NCBI RefSeq assembly: GCF_003977595.1
Contig: NZ_RYYR01000003.1
Coordinates: 149,907-213,906, forward strand
DNA: 64,000 bases
DNA from: Lysinibacillus antri
Lineage (GTDB): Bacteria; Bacillota; Bacilli; Bacillales_A; Planococcaceae
Reading direction: 5' to 3'
In this document: in pieces, positions 8,354 through 16,255 of the stretch
Numbering within the stretch: the first letter of the stretch is position 1
Layout of the letters: every line of letters begins with the position of its first letter
Program-made: the position numbers and the translations under genes
The notes under the pieces: model-generated
Databases searched by the model: none
What the model was told of the DNA's origin: nothing
Seen by the model: only the letters and a program-made list of their open reading frames with translations

Positions 8354-9643
8354 TTACTCAAAAAACTTATCAAATAGTTTCTTCGCTTTGTTAATTACGC
8401 TTGTTTTATTCTGGTTGCTCTCTTTTTCAGATGTATTCGCTTGTTTCTTAGGAGGAGTTGAACCTGCTCCAGCTGTTGCATAAACAGGTGTTTCACTCGG
8501 GCTTCTACCGTAAAAATCATCCTCTAAGTGTGCATATCTGATTAATCCGACTGCAGTTGTGTATGATGGTTCACGCACACCAATATAATCTGGCGTATAA
8601 ATTCTTACACGTGTTTGCATAATCTGTCTTGCTAGTTGTGCAATACCCTCTAACTGGGCAACGCCACCTGTAAGAACTATTCCACCAGGTAAATCACGTA
8701 CCCCTAATCTTACTAGTTCGTCTAAAACAAGTTCAAACATTTCTTCTAGACGTACACCAATAATTTCAGAGATAAATTTTTGACTATATTGATCTGTTGC
8801 ATCAGTTCCTGAAACAGGGACTTCAAAAATCTCGTCATCGGATGCATCATCATAAAACGCATGTCCAAACTGTTTTTTTATTAATTCAGCTTGTTCAGTA
8901 GGGGTTTTTAGTACTATTGATAAATCCTTAGTTATATGTTCGCCACCAACAGGGATAACTCCTGTTCGTGTTAATAATCCATCTTCAAAAACTGCAATCG
9001 TTGTAGATCCACCACCTAGATCAATAAAGGCAGTACCTTGGTTTTTTTCATCCTCCGTTAAAGAGAAGTAGCCCGCTGCTAAAGGTTGCAAATAAATTTC
9101 TCTTATTCTTAAACCAGCTCGTTCTACGCAACGTAAAACATTATGAACTAAAGTTTTAGAAGTTGTAATCATTGTTGCATCCATTTCTAAACGAATACCA
9201 ATCATACCACGAGGATCTTTAATTTCATCTAAATTATCCACAATAAATTGACGTGGGATTAAATTTACAAGCTCTCGCTCAGGTGGAATCGACATTACTT
9301 GTGCGGATTCAATAACTCTCTCTAAATCATCATCAGTTATTTCACGATTTTCACTATTGACTGCGACAACACCTTTAACTGGTTGGAGAGTTGTTTGGTT
9401 TGCAGGTATACCGAGCACTACTTCATCTATTTTTATCCCTGTCATTCGCTCCGCTTGGTCTACTGCTTTTTTAATGGATTGTACCGTTGCATCTATATCA
9501 ACAATCGTGCCTTTACGAATTCCATTAGATTTAGCGTTACCTACACCAATAACATGTAGTTGATTATCTGTAATATCTCCTATCAAGACTTTAATAGAAG
9601 TTGAACCAATATCTAGTGAAATATAAATATCTTGGTGATTCAC
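8354..9643 (-). CDS. ftsA: FtsA, actin-like Z-ring membrane anchor
   Basis: Actin-family ATPase that tethers FtsZ to the membrane. Phosphate and adenosine motifs are visible (SLDIGSTSIKVLIG, FIDLGGGSTTIAVF, GGIVLTGGVAQLEG). The C-terminal NKAKKLFDKFFE is the amphipathic membrane-targeting helix. It starts at GTG with AAGGAGGTG 8 bases upstream. It is paired with ftsZ. Confidence 0.97.
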   Translation of the reverse strand: MNHQDIYISLDIGSTSIKVLIGDITDNQLHVIGVGNAKSNGIRKGTIVDIDATVQSIKKAVDQAERMTGIKIDEVVLGIPANQTTLQPVKGVVAVNSENREITDDDLERVIESAQVMSIPPERELVNLIPRQFIVDNLDEIKDPRGMIGIRLEMDATMITTSKTLVHNVLRCVERAGLRIREIYLQPLAAGYFSLTEDEKNQGTAFIDLGGGSTTIAVFEDGLLTRTGVIPVGGEHITKDLSIVLKTPTEQAELIKKQFGHAFYDDASDDEIFEVPVSGTDATDQYSQKFISEIIGVRLEEMFELVLDELVRLGVRDLPGGIVLTGGVAQLEGIAQLARQIMQTRVRIYTPDYIGVREPSYTTAVGLIRYAHLEDDFYGRSPSETPVYATAGAGSTPPKKQANTSEKESNQNKTSVINKAKKLFDKFFE

Positions 9644-9741
9644 CTACCGCACCTCCTTCGATTACTGTGCTATGTTCATTCTATTGTAATTCAAATGCAT
9701 TGTCTAAATAAATTCAAGTACCCCATACAATTTTATAGCTA

Positions 9742-10110
9742 TTATACTGCATTTTCATCTTTTTTTATATGTCTCTCTTCCCATTTTGTTATCAAAATTC
9801 GTCGAATGACTGCAATATTTTGGAATAGTCGGACACCAAAGGCAAAAATGGCAGCTAAATATAAGTCAACGCCTAAGTGAACACCTAAAAATGCTAACCC
9901 TGCAGCTAAAGCAATATTGAAGAAAAACCCCGAAAGAAACACTTTATCGTCGTATACTTGTTGCAAGTTTGCCCTTATACCACCAAAAAGCGTATCAAGG
10001 GCAGCAAGAACAGCAATTGATAAGTAGTTTTCGTATACTGCAGGAATATGAATATCGGTAAGTAAACCTAAAGCTAGTCCTAAAAGTAAACCAAGAAATG
10101 GTAACCACAT
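9742..10110 (-). CDS. sbp: Sbp, small basic membrane protein (DUF1290)
   Basis: A 122-aa membrane protein with hydrophobic segments near the N-terminus (LGLLLGLALGLLTDI), middle and at about residues 60-95, and the DUF1290 core LAALDTLFGGIRANL. It sits between ylxX and ftsA, the invariant place of sbp in Bacillaceae. The function is not known. An AAAGGGGAATAG site overlaps the end of ylxX, so translation is probably coupled. Confidence 0.92.
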   Translation of the reverse strand: MWLPFLGLLLGLALGLLTDIHIPAVYENYLSIAVLAALDTLFGGIRANLQQVYDDKVFLSGFFFNIALAAGLAFLGVHLGVDLYLAAIFAFGVRLFQNIAVIRRILITKWEERHIKKDENAV

Positions 10111-10113
10111 ATT

Positions 10114-10833
10114 CTATTCCCCTTTGTCATTTTCAACTAAATAAGTATTGGATAAATTACCATCATACGCACTTACCGTAATACTTGGTTGTGCTTCATT
10201 AATGACTAAACTTAAATTATCGAGATAAAAATCATCACGAAATGCAGAGGCAAATAAGTAACTATATAGTTTTTCTGCTTTTTCAAAATTTTCCGTAATA
10301 ATGTATATATCAATATTTGTACTATCGATTGGAACACCATTAACAGTGGTCTTTCCATTTATATCACGAATTGCTGACGTATGAACGAGCCTTTGTCCAT
10401 CGATTTCAATAAAGTGACCATTATATCGGTAAATCTCATTCACTAATCGAATTAATAAATTAGGCGATATAGGCTCAATTTGAAATCCCATTTCAAGCAA
10501 TTCAGCTGCTGGAACAATGTTTAATACAACTCCTGGACCTGTTATACTACTTAAACCGGCCCTTTGTTTTAATTCCTCTACAGTATCTTTTAATATTTGC
10601 GCTTGACTTTCCGTATCATTATTTTCATATTCCTCAACTACAGAGCTCAATGTTGCAATTTCTGAGAGCAATTCGGAGTGACGTTTTTTTTCTTCTGATA
10701 ATTCTTGGCGTATTTCCCAAATATCACGTGTATCTCTTGTTGTTGGCATTTGTACTGTATTATATTGAACTGCAATCATGACCCCTACAATAAATGACAC
10801 TACCGTAATTCTGGTAATAACTTTCTTATCCAC
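10114..10833 (-). CDS. ylxX: YlxX, DUF881 membrane-anchored protein
   Basis: 239 aa with one N-terminal transmembrane helix, a coiled coil at about residues 40-95 and a DUF881 domain outside the cell (ITGPGVVLNIVPA, DINGKTTVNGVPIDS). It is a paralogue of the adjacent YlxW. The GTG start has GGAGG 8 bases upstream. DUF881 pairs lie in the divIB-ftsA interval throughout Bacillales; their division role is unproven. Confidence 0.9.
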   Translation of the reverse strand: MDKKVITRITVVSFIVGVMIAVQYNTVQMPTTRDTRDIWEIRQELSEEKKRHSELLSEIATLSSVVEEYENNDTESQAQILKDTVEELKQRAGLSSITGPGVVLNIVPAAELLEMGFQIEPISPNLLIRLVNEIYRYNGHFIEIDGQRLVHTSAIRDINGKTTVNGVPIDSTNIDIYIITENFEKAEKLYSYLFASAFRDDFYLDNLSLVINEAQPSITVSAYDGNLSNTYLVENDKGE

Positions 10834-10856
10834 TCACAAATCCTCCTTTCATAGAA

Positions 10857-10897
10857 ATGCGTAAGTGGCTCATTCAGCTGCGAAAAAAACCATGTAC
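10857..10897. repeat. Partial interspersed repeat between ylxW and ylxX
   Basis: ATGCGTAAGTGGCTCATTCAGCTGCGAAAAAAACC resembles the left half of the copies at 25 and 3398 (GCTCGTTCAGCTCCGAAAAAAACT). It sits inside an operon gap and appears truncated. Confidence 0.4.
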
Positions 10898-10905
10898 TAA
10901 AGTAA

Positions 10906-11637
10906 CTAACTTACACCTTCATCATTATCATTTATTGATGGCATTTCAATTAAGCTACTTTCTTCAATTGTAACAACAATTCGGTCATTTAATAATTGAT
11001 CAAACACGCCACCTACTATTTTTAAAGACGTATGAAGTGCCTTAGCATCTCCAACTGCTTCAATCACAAAAGGTGCGGGAAATTGTTTGCCATCTATCGT
11101 TATGACCGGACCATTACAGCGAATGAAGGAATCGGTTTTAATTCTTTGCCCGTTCACTGTAATTGCTTCGGCGCCGGAAATTTTCAACTCGTTGATGACA
11201 GCAAACACATGACTTTCATGAACGATATAATCATTCGGGTTTGGTGAATTTGGATCATATTCACTATCCTTTAAAATCACCCTAATTCCCTCTCCATAAG
11301 CTGGAATCTCACCTAGTAATAAGCGTAACTTATCTGCTTCTTGAAGTAAGTGGTCATAGTCTTCCTCGTTTTCTGCAAATGTTTTTTCATATTCCCTACG
11401 CTTTGTTTGCAAAGCAATTAATTCTTCAATTAATTCTTTATTACGCTCTTTTTGAGAAATTAAATCTTCCCGATAGGACTCTTCTTGTTCCAGGTATGAC
11501 GTATTCACTTTAACTTCATCTTTTGTAAGTTTATAGGAATATCCAATCATAAATCCGGTTGCGATGCATACAATTAGTACGATGAACTGTTTTCTTGTAA
11601 ATTTGTTTTTTTTATTGTGTAATGGTTTCTTCTTCAT
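10906..11637 (-). CDS. ylxW: YlxW, DUF881 membrane-anchored protein
   Basis: About 243 aa with an N-terminal basic stretch (MKKKPLHNKKNKF), one transmembrane helix (QFIVLIVCIATGFMIGY), a charged coiled coil and a C-terminal DUF881 domain (GEGIRVILKDSEYD, GAEAITVNGQRI). The ATG at 11637 has GGAAGTG upstream and overlaps the end of divIB by 26 bases; a GTG eight codons earlier lacks a site. It is the paralogue of YlxX. Confidence 0.9.
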   Translation of the reverse strand: MKKKPLHNKKNKFTRKQFIVLIVCIATGFMIGYSYKLTKDEVKVNTSYLEQEESYREDLISQKERNKELIEELIALQTKRREYEKTFAENEEDYDHLLQEADKLRLLLGEIPAYGEGIRVILKDSEYDPNSPNPNDYIVHESHVFAVINELKISGAEAITVNGQRIKTDSFIRCNGPVITIDGKQFPAPFVIEAVGDAKALHTSLKIVGGVFDQLLNDRIVVTIEESSLIEMPSINDNDEGVS

Positions 11638-12454
11638 CAACCAACACTTCCTGTCCTTCACTTTCTGCTTCTACTTCTTCAAAATTCAGATTAAGCTGTG
11701 TATACTCGTCGTTATAAGATCTGTAATAGGAACCGACTTCGATATCAATAATCCCTTTTTCAAAATCACCCGTATTTTCAATTTGTGCAACAATGGATGG
11801 ATAATAATTTAATTTTTTGGCCAATGTAGTTATTTCTGCTCTTACTTCATACCCATCATTCATATACAACGTGATAGAGTAAGGATCCGCACTAGAAGGA
11901 GTTGCATTAATTTGGGATATTAATGCCAAAACTGTAGTATCCAACTTAGCTAACTCTTTTAATAGACGTTTTCTTAACTTTTCATCCTCAAACTGTAAGA
12001 ATAATGGTGCATCAATTGGCTCCATCGTACTTGGTTCCTTAAAAACATCACCATTTTCTAACATTGGATAAAATACATTGTCTTTTGAAATATAAGCGAC
12101 TTTTTGCCATTCATCTACTTTTATTTCAACCGTCGTTAACCATTTTCTTTTAACTTGTACATCTTTCACCCAATGCTGTTCTTTTATACTTTTCTCCACT
12201 TCTCCTTCACGGAAACCCCACATTGAATCTCCAGTTTGCAAACCAGAATAGTTTATGTATTCTTCATTATCGACAAGCTCTGCCCCAGATATGTTAATCT
12301 TTTTTATATCACTAAATGGCGATTGGAAATAAAGGAGTAAAAATAATGTAATGAAAAACAAAAAGATTAATACGGTAAATTTAAAATTAGTTCTTCTTCT
12401 TCTTTTTTCTCTTAATGTTGGTATACGATCTTCAATGTCAATTACTTTGTCCAT
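11612..12454 (-). CDS. divIB: DivIB/FtsQ division protein
   Basis: Bitopic divisome protein that works with FtsL and DivIC. It has a short basic cytoplasmic tail (LREKRRRRTNFKF), one transmembrane helix (TVLIFLFFITLFLLLYF), then a POTRA domain (SDIKKINISGAELVDNEEY) and the FtsQ beta domain (WVKDVQVKRKWLTTVEIKV). The ATG at 12454 follows AAGGAGG by 10 bases; an upstream in-frame start at 12490 is less likely. In B. subtilis murG and murB separate spoVE from divIB; here they do not. Confidence 0.93.
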   Translation of the reverse strand: MDKVIDIEDRIPTLREKRRRRTNFKFTVLIFLFFITLFLLLYFQSPFSDIKKINISGAELVDNEEYINYSGLQTGDSMWGFREGEVEKSIKEQHWVKDVQVKRKWLTTVEIKVDEWQKVAYISKDNVFYPMLENGDVFKEPSTMEPIDAPLFLQFEDEKLRKRLLKELAKLDTTVLALISQINATPSSADPYSITLYMNDGYEVRAEITTLAKKLNYYPSIVAQIENTGDFEKGIIDIEVGSYYRSYNDEYTQLNLNFEEVEAESEGQEVLVDEEETITQ

Positions 12455-12482
12455 AATTTTTACTCCTCCTTCCTTTCGTAAA

Positions 12483-13568
12483 CTATACATTTTCGGTTCG
12501 GTTTGAAATACTTACGACGATTGCTACGACAAACCAAATAATCATTAAGGATGTACCACCATAACTAATAAAAGGTAATGTAACCCCTGTTACTGGTATT
12601 AATCCGATGACTACGCCAATATTTAATGCCGCTTGGAAACCTACCATGCCAACTAAAGCTGAGATTGCATAAAAATCTGAACTTTTTAAAGATTGAATAG
12701 CTAATCCACAGCCTGAATAAATGAATAACCCAAATAAAACTAAAACAACACAGCCACCTAAAAAACCAATTTCCTCTAAAATTATTGAAAAAATAAAGTC
12801 ATTTTGTGGTTCAGGTAAATAAAGAAATTTCTGTCGACTTTCTTGGAAGCCATGTCCCAACAGTCCAGCTGGTCCAATAGCAAGTAATGATTGCACCGCT
12901 TGGAAGCCACTTCCTAAAGCATCTGCCCATGGATTGATGAATGCCTCAATACGCTTTAGACGGTACGGAGCAGAAGCAATTAAAGCGACTAATCCAACTA
13001 CACCAAGCACAATAAATCCAACATATAACTTAATTGGGTATTTCGCAATAAATAACAAGATAAATGCGGAAACAACGAGAATAAACACAGAACCAAAGTC
13101 AGGCTGTAACATAATTAAAGCACATGGAAGAAGAATGATCACAAAATGCTTTATTTGTACAACACGTTCATCATTTCGCACCTTACTTAACAGGAAGCTT
13201 AAATACATTAATGTTGTGATTTTCGCTAATTCCGCTGGTTGAATTGTGAGTGGCCCTAAACCAATCCAACTTTGCGAACCATTTCGCACTAGTCCAATCC
13301 CTGGAACAAGCACCAATACAAGCAATAATAACGAAAATACATATAGAGTAATCCACGTTTTTTCTAATGTGAATAGAGGCATATTCGCTACAAACATAAA
13401 TACGGCAATCGCTAATACCAAGTACACTAATTGCTTTATATAAAAGGGTAGTTGTCCTTCGTAATGAATGGAACTCCAATATGTACCAGCGGAATAAATA
13501 AAAATAATACCTACCATTGATAAAAGGAACGCAGAGATAATGAAAAGCCTTTTATAAGTAAACTTCAG
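12483..13568 (-). CDS. spoVE: SEDS peptidoglycan polymerase SpoVE/FtsW
   Basis: SEDS-family glycosyltransferase with about ten membrane segments. Conserved blocks are SWIGLGPLTIQPAELAK, LQPDFGSVFIL, LYLPEPQNDFIFSIILEE and GVTLPFISYGG. Its place after murD fits spoVE. The first ATG (13517) would cut TM1 in half; reading on upstream restores RLFIISAFLLS before MVGIIFIYSA. The only usable start codon there is CTG at 13568, 8 bases after AAAGGATG and one codon after a stop. The second family member is ftsW at 52.9 kb. Confidence 0.85.
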   Translation of the reverse strand: MKFTYKRLFIISAFLLSMVGIIFIYSAGTYWSSIHYEGQLPFYIKQLVYLVLAIAVFMFVANMPLFTLEKTWITLYVFSLLLLVLVLVPGIGLVRNGSQSWIGLGPLTIQPAELAKITTLMYLSFLLSKVRNDERVVQIKHFVIILLPCALIMLQPDFGSVFILVVSAFILLFIAKYPIKLYVGFIVLGVVGLVALIASAPYRLKRIEAFINPWADALGSGFQAVQSLLAIGPAGLLGHGFQESRQKFLYLPEPQNDFIFSIILEEIGFLGGCVVLVLFGLFIYSGCGLAIQSLKSSDFYAISALVGMVGFQAALNIGVVIGLIPVTGVTLPFISYGGTSLMIIWFVVAIVVSISNRTENV

Positions 13569-13670
13569 TTAAGGCATCCTTTCATAAGAACTTATTAAAT
13601 AAGAAAAATTGCTCGAGCTAGTGACAGTTCAAACTAAAACATACGAATACCATCTAACATTTAAAGGAAT

Positions 13671-13703
13671 GTGCTTAGAAGCTTAAGCAATAATCCTAAG
13701 CAC
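13671..13703. other. Hairpin between murD and spoVE
   Basis: GTGCTTAG and CTAAGCAC form an 8-bp perfect stem; the loop contains GCTTAAGC, itself a palindrome. No T-run follows on either strand, so it may be an mRNA-processing or partial attenuation structure rather than a full terminator. Confidence 0.5.
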
Positions 13704-13713
13704 TTTAATAAAG

Positions 13714-15063
13714 TTAGAGTTGATTTGCAGCATCGATAAACAGATCGCCACGTACTTCAAAACTTTTATATTGATCCCAACTAGCACAAGCTGGTGACAA
13801 TAAAATCACGTCTCCACTGTTTGAAATCGGTGCTGCTTGCTTTACTGCATCTTCAACATTTTGAGCAAGAACTGTTATTTCAATACCACAGGATTTCGCA
13901 AATTCGATGAAACGTTCACCTGTTTGGCCATAAGCAACTACCGCTCTCACATTTTGCATGGAATCTCGTAAATCTTCAAAGGAATGACCACGATCAAGAC
14001 CGCCTGCAATTAATACAATTGGTTCTTTAAATGCATTCAATGCCACTTTTGTTGCTAAACAATTCGTTGCTTTTGAATCGTTGTATATTTTCCGACCATT
14101 CCATTCTCGTACAAATTGAGTACGATGACGAACACCAGTAAAAGTCTTTAGAACTTCTTCTACCGATGCTTTGTCACAATCAAATAAAATACAAGTAGCA
14201 AGAGCCGCCAAAATGTTTTCTAAATTATGTTTTCCAGGTAATGCAATGTTTGCTCGACTTAAATAAGGCTTACCCTGCCAATAGATTGTCTCTTCATCGG
14301 CACTAATCCCCTCTTCTGTTCGTCCACTTGAACTAAAAGGAATTTTCTTCGCCTTTGAACGCTCCGCAAATTTTGCTACAAATTCTTGGTCTGCATTATA
14401 AATGAACCAGTCCTGTTCATCTTGATTTTTTGTAATATTAAATTTTGCTTCCGCGTACTCCTCGAAAGTGCCATGATAATCAAGATGCGCATCAAATAAA
14501 TTTGTTAAAATCGCAATATGCGGTTTAAACTCCACTGTCCCCATTAATTGGAAAGATGATAGCTCTGTTACAATAATATTCTCTTTTTTCGCTTCAGCAG
14601 CTACTCCACAAGCAACCGTTCCAATGTTCCCTGCAATTAAAGGTTGTTTTTTACTATTTTGAAGCATTTCAAAAATTAATGTCGTTGTTGTTGTCTTGCC
14701 ATTTGTTCCCGTAATGCCGATAATTGGCGCCTCACTAATTAAATAAGCAAGTTCAACTTCTGTAATTACTGGCAAGCCTCGATTAATAGCATCCGCTATA
14801 ATTTGATTAGAATAAGGAATTCCTGGATTTTTCACAATTAATTCAAAACCTTCATCTAACAAATCTTCTGGATGACGCCCACAGATCACTGTAATGCCCT
14901 TTTGAAGTAGCATTTGCGCCTGAGGATTTTCATCAAAGGGCTTTGAATCATTAACCGTTACGAAAGCTCCTAGCTGATGAAGTAGCTCCGCAGCTGCAAC
15001 ACCACTTTTAGCCAATCCTAATACTAATACCTTTTTATGTTGTAGTTTTGTAAATTCAATCAT
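13714..15063 (-). CDS. murD: MurD, UDP-MurNAc-L-Ala:D-Glu ligase
   Basis: Adds D-glutamate to UDP-MurNAc-L-alanine in the cytoplasm. It has the N-terminal Rossmann start KVLVLGLAKSGVAAAELL, ATP loop GITGTNGKTTTTTLIFE, and C-terminal domain motifs (VLIAGGLDRGHSFEDL). The ATG at 15063 with GGAGG 7 bases upstream overlaps the mraY stop as ATGA, implying translational coupling; the longer frame would start inside mraY. About 449 aa, the normal size. Confidence 0.97.
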   Translation of the reverse strand: MIEFTKLQHKKVLVLGLAKSGVAAAELLHQLGAFVTVNDSKPFDENPQAQMLLQKGITVICGRHPEDLLDEGFELIVKNPGIPYSNQIIADAINRGLPVITEVELAYLISEAPIIGITGTNGKTTTTTLIFEMLQNSKKQPLIAGNIGTVACGVAAEAKKENIIVTELSSFQLMGTVEFKPHIAILTNLFDAHLDYHGTFEEYAEAKFNITKNQDEQDWFIYNADQEFVAKFAERSKAKKIPFSSSGRTEEGISADEETIYWQGKPYLSRANIALPGKHNLENILAALATCILFDCDKASVEEVLKTFTGVRHRTQFVREWNGRKIYNDSKATNCLATKVALNAFKEPIVLIAGGLDRGHSFEDLRDSMQNVRAVVAYGQTGERFIEFAKSCGIEITVLAQNVEDAVKQAAPISNSGDVILLSPACASWDQYKSFEVRGDLFIDAANQL

Positions 15064-16034
15064 ATTAATGCCTCCATTACTACTGCAATTAACGCCACAA
15101 ATAATGCTGTTGACCAAAAGACACCGACTACTTTTCGCTCAGACCAACCTGATAATTCAAAATGGTGATGAATTGGGCTCATTTTAAATATACGCTTCTT
15201 CCGTAATTTATAGCTACCAACCTGTAAAATCACCGATAATGTTTCTATTACAAAGACAAGTCCAATTAATAGAAGTAATAATTCGGCTTTTACTAACACA
15301 GAAACAAGGGCAAGAGCACCACCTAAAGCAAGTGAGCCAGTATCACCCATAAATACTTTTGCTGGATTTGCATTGAAAATTAAAAATCCAAGTAATGCGC
15401 CGGTAACTGCAAAGGTAAATAACGCCACATCGTATTGTTCATTAAATAAAGCAATCACGCCAAATGCAGTAAAGGCAATCGAGGCTGTACCAGCTACTAA
15501 TCCATCCAAACCGTCTGTTAAATTGACGGCATTGGAAAAACCAACTAACCAAAAAATTAAAAAGCCAACATATAGAATCCCTAAGTCAATTGACCAATCT
15601 GTATACGGTATGCTAATCGAAGTATCAAATGAACCTAAACGTAATAATAGGAAGGATGCAATTGAGATAATAATTTGCCCAATTAACTTTTGCAAAGAAG
15701 TTAATCCTAGATTACGTTTAAAGATTACTTTAATGCCATCATCTAAAAACCCAATTAGACCAAAACCAGCTAGTACAAGAATCATTACAACCGATTGCGT
15801 TGTAAACAAATGATATATATTCCCAACAATGACCGTCGTAGCAATGATTGATATTAGAAAAATGATACCACCCATCGTTGGGGTACCTGCCTTTTTCATA
15901 TGAGATTGTGGACCTTCTTCCCGTATACTCTGTCCAAATTTCATACGACGTAAGATTGGAATTGCTATTGGAGCTAAAACCACTGAAGCTAAAAATGAAG
16001 CTACTAGAATGGTTATTGTTGTTGTAATTGTCAT
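15060..16034 (-). CDS. mraY: MraY, lipid I synthase
   Basis: Phospho-MurNAc-pentapeptide transferase, a ten-helix membrane enzyme that moves UDP-MurNAc-pentapeptide onto undecaprenyl phosphate. Diagnostic motifs are GTPTMGGIIFL, FLDDGIKV, NLTDGLDGLVAG, FMGDTGSLALGG and MSPIHHHFELSGW. It is 324 aa, normal. It directly precedes murD; murE, which lies just upstream in B. subtilis, is missing here. Confidence 0.98.
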   Translation of the reverse strand: MTITTTITILVASFLASVVLAPIAIPILRRMKFGQSIREEGPQSHMKKAGTPTMGGIIFLISIIATTVIVGNIYHLFTTQSVVMILVLAGFGLIGFLDDGIKVIFKRNLGLTSLQKLIGQIIISIASFLLLRLGSFDTSISIPYTDWSIDLGILYVGFLIFWLVGFSNAVNLTDGLDGLVAGTASIAFTAFGVIALFNEQYDVALFTFAVTGALLGFLIFNANPAKVFMGDTGSLALGGALALVSVLVKAELLLLLIGLVFVIETLSVILQVGSYKLRKKRIFKMSPIHHHFELSGWSERKVVGVFWSTALFVALIAVVMEALI

Positions 16035-16147
16035 GTTAAATCTCCTTTAAAGTCTTGTTCTTCCTAAAATGATACCTCATAAAATAATTCTTCAATCAGA
16101 AGTTTTTTTATGAAACGTTCTGATGATTAATCGAGCTAATCAGCTAT

Positions 16148-16212
16148 GACGGGCAGTAGACCTCCACACTATTTTCGAGTCACTTCTTAAGTGGAAATCT
16201 GACTACCCGTTC
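16148..16212. repeat. Long imperfect hairpin between spoVD and mraY
   Basis: GACGGGCAGTAGACCTCCAC and GTGGAAATCTGACTACCCGTTC are complementary over about 20 bases with a few bulges, around a 22-base loop. The 221-base gap holds no gene and occupies the place of murE. It looks like a small mobile or structured element; no T-run is attached. Confidence 0.6.
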
Positions 16213-16255
16213 ATGCAAGAGAACTAACAGAGGTTTTTTCATCATTGATCAAGAA

